From positions 372,001 to 436,000 of the forward strand of contig NZ_CP096040.1 in assembly GCF_023935105.1 (NCBI RefSeq): a stretch of DNA of 64,000 bases, given 5' to 3'. This document shows, piece after piece, positions 60,901 through 64,000 of the stretch. The stretch is from Caulobacter segnis (GTDB taxonomy: Bacteria; Pseudomonadota; Alphaproteobacteria; Caulobacterales; Caulobacteraceae). How positions within the stretch are numbered: the stretch's first letter is position 1; every line of letters starts with the position of its first letter. The notes beneath the pieces were generated by a model. The model ran no database searches, was not told where the DNA came from, and saw only the letters and a program-made list of their open reading frames with translations. Both the position numbers and the translations under genes were made by a program.

Positions 60901-62738
60901 ACGATTTGAAGCGGTCCTTGAGCGAGGCGGCCGCGGCCGCTTTCCAGGCCGCCGGACTTCCTCCCGAGTTCGGACGCGTCACCGCCTCCGACCGACCCGA
61001 CCTGGCCGATTTCCAGTGCAACGGCGCCCTCGCGGCGGCCAAGAGCGCCAAGCGCAATCCGCGCGAGATCGCCGCCCAGGTCGTCGACATCCTGAAGGAC
61101 GACCCGCGCCTGGCCTCGGTGGAGATCGCCGGCGCCGGCTTCATCAACCTGCGGGTCAGCGACGAGGCCCTGTCGGTCCGGGTCGGCGAGATCGCCTCGG
61201 ATGGGCGCGTCGGCGCCCAGATGCTGGAGAGCCCGCGCCGGGTCCTGATCGACTATGCGGGCCCGAACGTCGCCAAGCCGATGCACGTGGGCCACCTGCG
61301 CGCCTCGATCATCGGCGAGTCGATCAAGCGCCTGTACCGCTTCCGTGGCGACGAGGTGCTGGGCGACGCCCACTTCGGCGACTGGGGCTTCCAGATGGGC
61401 CTGCTGATCAGCGCCATCCTGGACGAGGACGCCGAGATCCGGACGCTGGTCGAGGCGCTGCCCGAGGCGGCGAGCGATCCTGAGTCCGCCGAGGCCCTGA
61501 AGCTGAAGACCTTCCTGGACGGCCGGATCACCCTGGCCGACCTTGACCGGATCTATCCGGCCGCCTCCCTCCGCCAGAAGGAAGACCCGGCGTTCAAGGA
61601 ACGCGCTCGCAAGGCCACCGCCGAACTGCAGAACGGCCGCTTCGGCTACCGCCTGCTGTGGGGTCATTTCGTCAAGGTCAGCCGCGTGGCCCTGGAGCGC
61701 GAGTTTCACGCCCTCGGCGTCGACTTCGATCTCTGGAAGGGCGAGAGCGACGTCAACGACCTGATCGAGCCGATGGTCCGCGAACTCGAGGCCAAAGGCC
61801 TGCTGGTCGAGGACCAGGGCGCGCGCATCGTCCGCGTGGCGCGCCCCGGCGAGACCAAAAAGAAGAAGCTTCCGGACGGCGGGGTGATCGAGGTCGAAAG
61901 CCCCGATCCCCTGCTGGTCGTCTCGTCGGAAGGCTCGGCGATGTACGGCACGACCGATCTGGCCACCATCCTGGACCGTCGTAATTCTTTCGATCCGCAT
62001 CTGATCCTCTACTGCGTGGACCAGCGTCAGGCCGATCATTTCGAGCAGGTCTTCCGCGCCGCCTACCTGGCCGGCTACGCCCAGGAAGGGTCGCTGGAGC
62101 ACATCGGCTTCGGCACCATGAACGGCGCGGACGGCAAGCCCTTCAAGACCCGCGCCGGCGGCGTCCTGAAGCTGCACGACCTGATTGAGATGGCCCGCGA
62201 GAAGGCCCGCGAGCGCCTGCGCGAGGCCGGCCTGGGCGCCGAGCTTTCGGAAGAGGCCTTCGAAGAGACCGCTCACAAGGTCGGCGTCGCGGCCTTGAAG
62301 TTCGCTGACCTGCAGAACTTCCGCGGCACGTCCTACGTCTTCGACCTCGACCGGTTCACCAGCTTCGAGGGCAAGACAGGTCCGTACCTGCTGTACCAGT
62401 CGGTGCGGATCAAGAGCGTGCTGCGCAAGGCGGCCGAGGCGGGCGCGACCGCTGGCCCGATCGTGATCCACGAACAGGCCGAGCGCGATCTGGCCATCCT
62501 ACTGGACGCCTTCGAGGGCGCCCTGCAGGAGGCCTACGACAAGAAGGCCCCGAACTTCGTGGCCGAGCACGCCTACAAGCTGGCCCAGACCTTCTCGAAG
62601 TTCTACGCCGCCTGCCCGATCATGAGCGCGGACACCCCGGACCTGCGCGCCTCGCGCTTGGCCCTGGCCCAGACCACCCTGCGACAGCTTGAGCTGACCC
62701 TGGACCTGCTGGGCATCGAAGCACCGGAACGGATGTAG
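60897..62738 (+). CDS. argS: Arginyl-tRNA synthetase
   Basis: The 613-residue class I synthetase shows the HIGH-type motif [18 protein letters not shown] and family stretches [30 protein letters not shown] and [15 protein letters not shown]. The KMSKS equivalent is degenerate ([15 protein letters not shown]), as usual for ArgRS. The C-terminal anticodon-binding domain ends in [12 protein letters not shown]. It charges tRNA-Arg in the cytoplasm. Confidence 0.96.
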   Translation: MNDLKRSLSEAAAAAFQAAGLPPEFGRVTASDRPDLADFQCNGALAAAKSAKRNPREIAAQVVDILKDDPRLASVEIAGAGFINLRVSDEALSVRVGEIASDGRVGAQMLESPRRVLIDYAGPNVAKPMHVGHLRASIIGESIKRLYRFRGDEVLGDAHFGDWGFQMGLLISAILDEDAEIRTLVEALPEAASDPESAEALKLKTFLDGRITLADLDRIYPAASLRQKEDPAFKERARKATAELQNGRFGYRLLWGHFVKVSRVALEREFHALGVDFDLWKGESDVNDLIEPMVRELEAKGLLVEDQGARIVRVARPGETKKKKLPDGGVIEVESPDPLLVVSSEGSAMYGTTDLATILDRRNSFDPHLILYCVDQRQADHFEQVFRAAYLAGYAQEGSLEHIGFGTMNGADGKPFKTRAGGVLKLHDLIEMAREKARERLREAGLGAELSEEAFEETAHKVGVAALKFADLQNFRGTSYVFDLDRFTSFEGKTGPYLLYQSVRIKSVLRKAAEAGATAGPIVIHEQAERDLAILLDAFEGALQEAYDKKAPNFVAEHAYKLAQTFSKFYAACPIMSADTPDLRASRLALAQTTLRQLELTLDLLGIEAPERM

Positions 62739-62759
62739 GATCGGTCTTGGCGTTCCCTT

Positions 62760-62771
62760 TGCACGCGTGCA
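62760..62771. promoter_or_regulatory. Palindrome TGCACGCGTGCA before the HicB-like antitoxin gene
   Basis: This perfect 12-bp palindrome lies 10 bp before the ATG of the HicB-like gene. HicB antitoxins usually repress their own operon through inverted repeats near the promoter. A further inverted repeat, CTTGCGCA...TGTGCAAG (63032-63053), lies in the gap between the two genes. The function is inferred. Confidence 0.5.
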
Positions 62772-62781
62772 TCATCGGATC

Positions 62782-63009
62782 ATGAGCGACAGCGTCTATC
62801 ATGTTGCGGCGGAATGGGATGCCGAGGCCGGTGTCTGGACTTCGTCGAGCAACATTCCCGGTCTGGTCGTCGAGGCAGCCAGCCTGACGGAATTTGTCGA
62901 TCTTGTTAGTGCGCTAGCACCTGAGCTTCTGTCCGAAAACCTCGGGCTGAAGGGCAAGGTGCCGCTAGATATCCGAGCGCACGGAACTATCGAATTGGCA
63001 GTTGCCTAG
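62782..63009 (+). CDS. HicB-like antitoxin (DUF1902)
   Basis: The 75-residue protein reads MSDSVYHVAAEWDAEAGVWTSSSNIPGLVVEAASLTEFVDLVSALAPELLSENLG, the pattern of the DUF1902 branch of HicB antitoxins (AxWDxEAxVWxAxSxDIPGLVxEA). It would neutralise the HicA-type toxin encoded downstream. The ATG at 62782 is chosen because it opens the domain. A 128-bp gap separates it from hicA, unusually long for such pairs. Confidence 0.82.
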   Translation: MSDSVYHVAAEWDAEAGVWTSSSNIPGLVVEAASLTEFVDLVSALAPELLSENLGLKGKVPLDIRAHGTIELAVA

Positions 63010-63137
63010 CTAAGTCGATAAAAATCAGCAACTTGCGCAATTTTCTGTGCAAGGGCTGTGGATATGCCCTGTGGGCAACCGGTGGGCGCGGGCGAATCGC
63101 GGTTACATGACGGTGTTCGCTGTTGGCGAGTGCCTTG

Positions 63138-63329
63138 ATGCCGAAGGACTTTTATCCGGATCTCGTTCGCCTCCTGCTCAATGCAGGCTGCGAGCGCGTG
63201 CCCGGCGGCAAAGGTAGTCATGAGAAGTGGAAGCGCCCTGACGGGCAGATCCTTACCGTTCCAAGATCGAGGAGCCGGCACACGGCTAACGAGGTTCTGA
63301 AGCAGGCCGGGCTTCCTAAGGCGTTCTGA
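63138..63329 (+). CDS. HicA-type mRNA interferase toxin
   Basis: The 63-residue protein has the HicA double-stranded-RNA-binding-like fold: MPKDFYPDLVRLLLNAGCERVPGGKGSHEKWKRPDGQILTVPRSRSRHTANEVLKQAGL. The catalytic His is in GGKGSHEKW. It would cleave mRNA when not bound by HicB. ATG 63138 is preferred to the TTG at 63123. The HicB-first order matches the DUF1902 type of locus. Confidence 0.85.
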   Translation: MPKDFYPDLVRLLLNAGCERVPGGKGSHEKWKRPDGQILTVPRSRSRHTANEVLKQAGLPKAF

Positions 63330-63391
63330 AGCGCTGCAACCGATGCGCCGTTGACTCTCGACCCCGGCTCCCGCATTGAGCCGAAGACCCT

Positions 63392-63585
63392 CGCGGGAGA
63401 CATCGGGATTCGCTCCCGAGGCCGAAGGCGCAACCGCCCCGGAAACGCTCAGGCAAAAGGACCGCGCGGGTTTAGGAACGCTGGAAAGTAGCCACCCGAC
63501 AGGGCGGCTCGCCGAAGGAGCAAGGCCGACCCCAAGCAGCAGAGGGGGAAGGCCGGAATCTCTCAGGTCCAAGGGACAGCGGGGG
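63392..63585 (+). promoter_or_regulatory. Tandem glycine riboswitch upstream of gcvT
   Basis: Two aptamer-like units follow one another. Unit 1 (about 63392-63470) has GCGGGAGA, GCCGAAGGCGCAAC, AAACGCTCAGGCAAAAGGACCGCGCGGG. Unit 2 (about 63476-63585) has GCTGGAAAGTAGCC, CGCCGAAGGAGCAAGG, AATCTCTCAGGTCCAAGGGACAGCG. The GCCGAAGG and CTCAGG-AAGGRAC segments are the hallmarks of glycine riboswitch cores. P1 of unit 2 pairs CGCTG (63479-63483) with CAGCG (63577-63581). High glycine should turn on the glycine-cleavage genes that follow. Confidence 0.92.
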
Positions 63586-63638
63586 CGACTTGCCGGCGGA
63601 CGCCGGTCCCGTCGCCGACCCCGCTTGGAGCCCGCCCC

Positions 63639-64000
63639 GTGTCCGACCCCAGTTCGTCCGAAGACCTCAAGAAGACCCCGCTCTTCGACGCCCACGTGGC
63701 GGCCGGCGCCCGCATGGTCCCGTTCGCCGGCTATTCGATGCCGGTTCAGTACAAGGACGGGGTGCTGAAGGAGCACCTGTGGACGCGCGAGCATGCCGGC
63801 CTGTTCGACGTCTCGCACATGGGCCAGGCCCGACTGCGCGGTGAAAACCCGGCCAAGAGTTTCGAGAAGGTGGTCTCGGCCGACTACCAGGGCCTGAAGC
63901 CCGGCAAGCAGCGCTACGGAGTGCTGCTGAATGCGCAGGGCGGGATCATCGACGACCTGATGACCGCGCGTCCGGACGACGACGGCCTGTTCGTGGTGGT
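63639..64000 (+). CDS. gcvT: Glycine cleavage system aminomethyltransferase (T protein), N-terminal part
   Basis: A GTG start at 63639 (GGAG 5-8 bp ahead) opens a frame that leaves the window. About 120 residues are visible: LKKTPLFDAHVAAGARMVPFAGYSMPVQYKDGVLKEHLWTREHAGLFDVSHMGQARLRG and NAQGGIIDDLMTARP. These are the folate-binding opening of GcvT. The enzyme releases ammonia and passes the methylene group to tetrahydrofolate. It is controlled by the tandem glycine riboswitch just upstream. Confidence 0.95.
   Translation, partial: MSDPSSSEDLKKTPLFDAHVAAGARMVPFAGYSMPVQYKDGVLKEHLWTREHAGLFDVSHMGQARLRGENPAKSFEKVVSADYQGLKPGKQRYGVLLNAQGGIIDDLMTARPDDDGLFVV

Noticed and set aside
63376..63768. 130-codon plus-strand frame across the riboswitch
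   Set aside because: It overlaps the conserved glycine riboswitch and the gcvT start in another frame; no protein character.

Overview
The window is GC-rich (about two thirds G+C by eye), almost fully coding, and looks like chromosomal DNA of a Caulobacter species. The strongest markers are a PAS-GEDEF-EAL protein matching the C. crescentus cyclic-di-GMP phosphodiesterase PdeA, lying beside a ctaC-ctaD-ctaB-ctaG-ctaE-SURF1-thrC run; TonB-dependent receptors; and a TIGR02301 protein. No rRNA or tRNA gene was found.

Layout. 0-5.6 kb: the end of rsmE, a glutathione-synthesis ligase, and a TonB receptor / small periplasmic protein / di-heme peroxidase cluster in which the peroxidase is frameshifted. 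5.6-12.2 kb: a DUF427 protein, a POT peptide transporter, a second TonB receptor and tldD. Between the convergent transporter and receptor lies a dense block of hairpins. 12.3-14.0 kb: a PadR-DUF1700-GIN operon. 14.3-22.4 kb: the aa3 cytochrome c oxidase operon with its assembly genes, a FixK/FNR-like box in front of it, then DUF983, SURF1 and thrC. 22.4-28.8 kb: an M16 peptidase, an acetyltransferase, pdeA, yqgE, a peroxiredoxin, and a MarR regulator divergent from a Tat-exported hydrolase. 28.9-36.8 kb: an acyl-CoA dehydrogenase, YceI and a b561-YceI fusion, a Sua5-type enzyme, a frameshifted FAD-linked dehydrogenase, and yaaA. 36.9-51 kb: mostly single metabolic genes and regulators, an SPFH/NfeD pair, an ABC-2 exporter, a serine-recombinase-like protein lacking its catalytic serine, and an HxlR/QorB-type divergent pair with a YodB-like operator.

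50.6-60 kb: ispH, thrB and rnhA lie on the minus strand in the order seen as a cluster in many Alphaproteobacteria, but here ispH is separated from thrB by about 7 kb of accessory DNA. That DNA holds a 51-codon ORF, a structured non-coding stretch, a soluble PAS-PAS chemoreceptor divergent from an AraC-type regulator, a PhyH-type oxygenase, a small conserved ORF and an intact IS1182-type element whose right end lies 4 bp past the ispH stop. 60-64 kb: a periplasmic protein, argS, a HicB/HicA pair, and a tandem glycine riboswitch in front of gcvT, which runs off the window.

Two genes (the di-heme peroxidase and the FAD-linked dehydrogenase) are each broken by what looks like one missing C in the same octamer, CCCCCAGG. 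A recurrent sequencing error is the simplest explanation. No wholly new multi-gene system was found. The most novel-looking material is the ispH/thrB accessory insertion, the catalytically dead recombinase-like protein and several uncharacterised palindromic operators.
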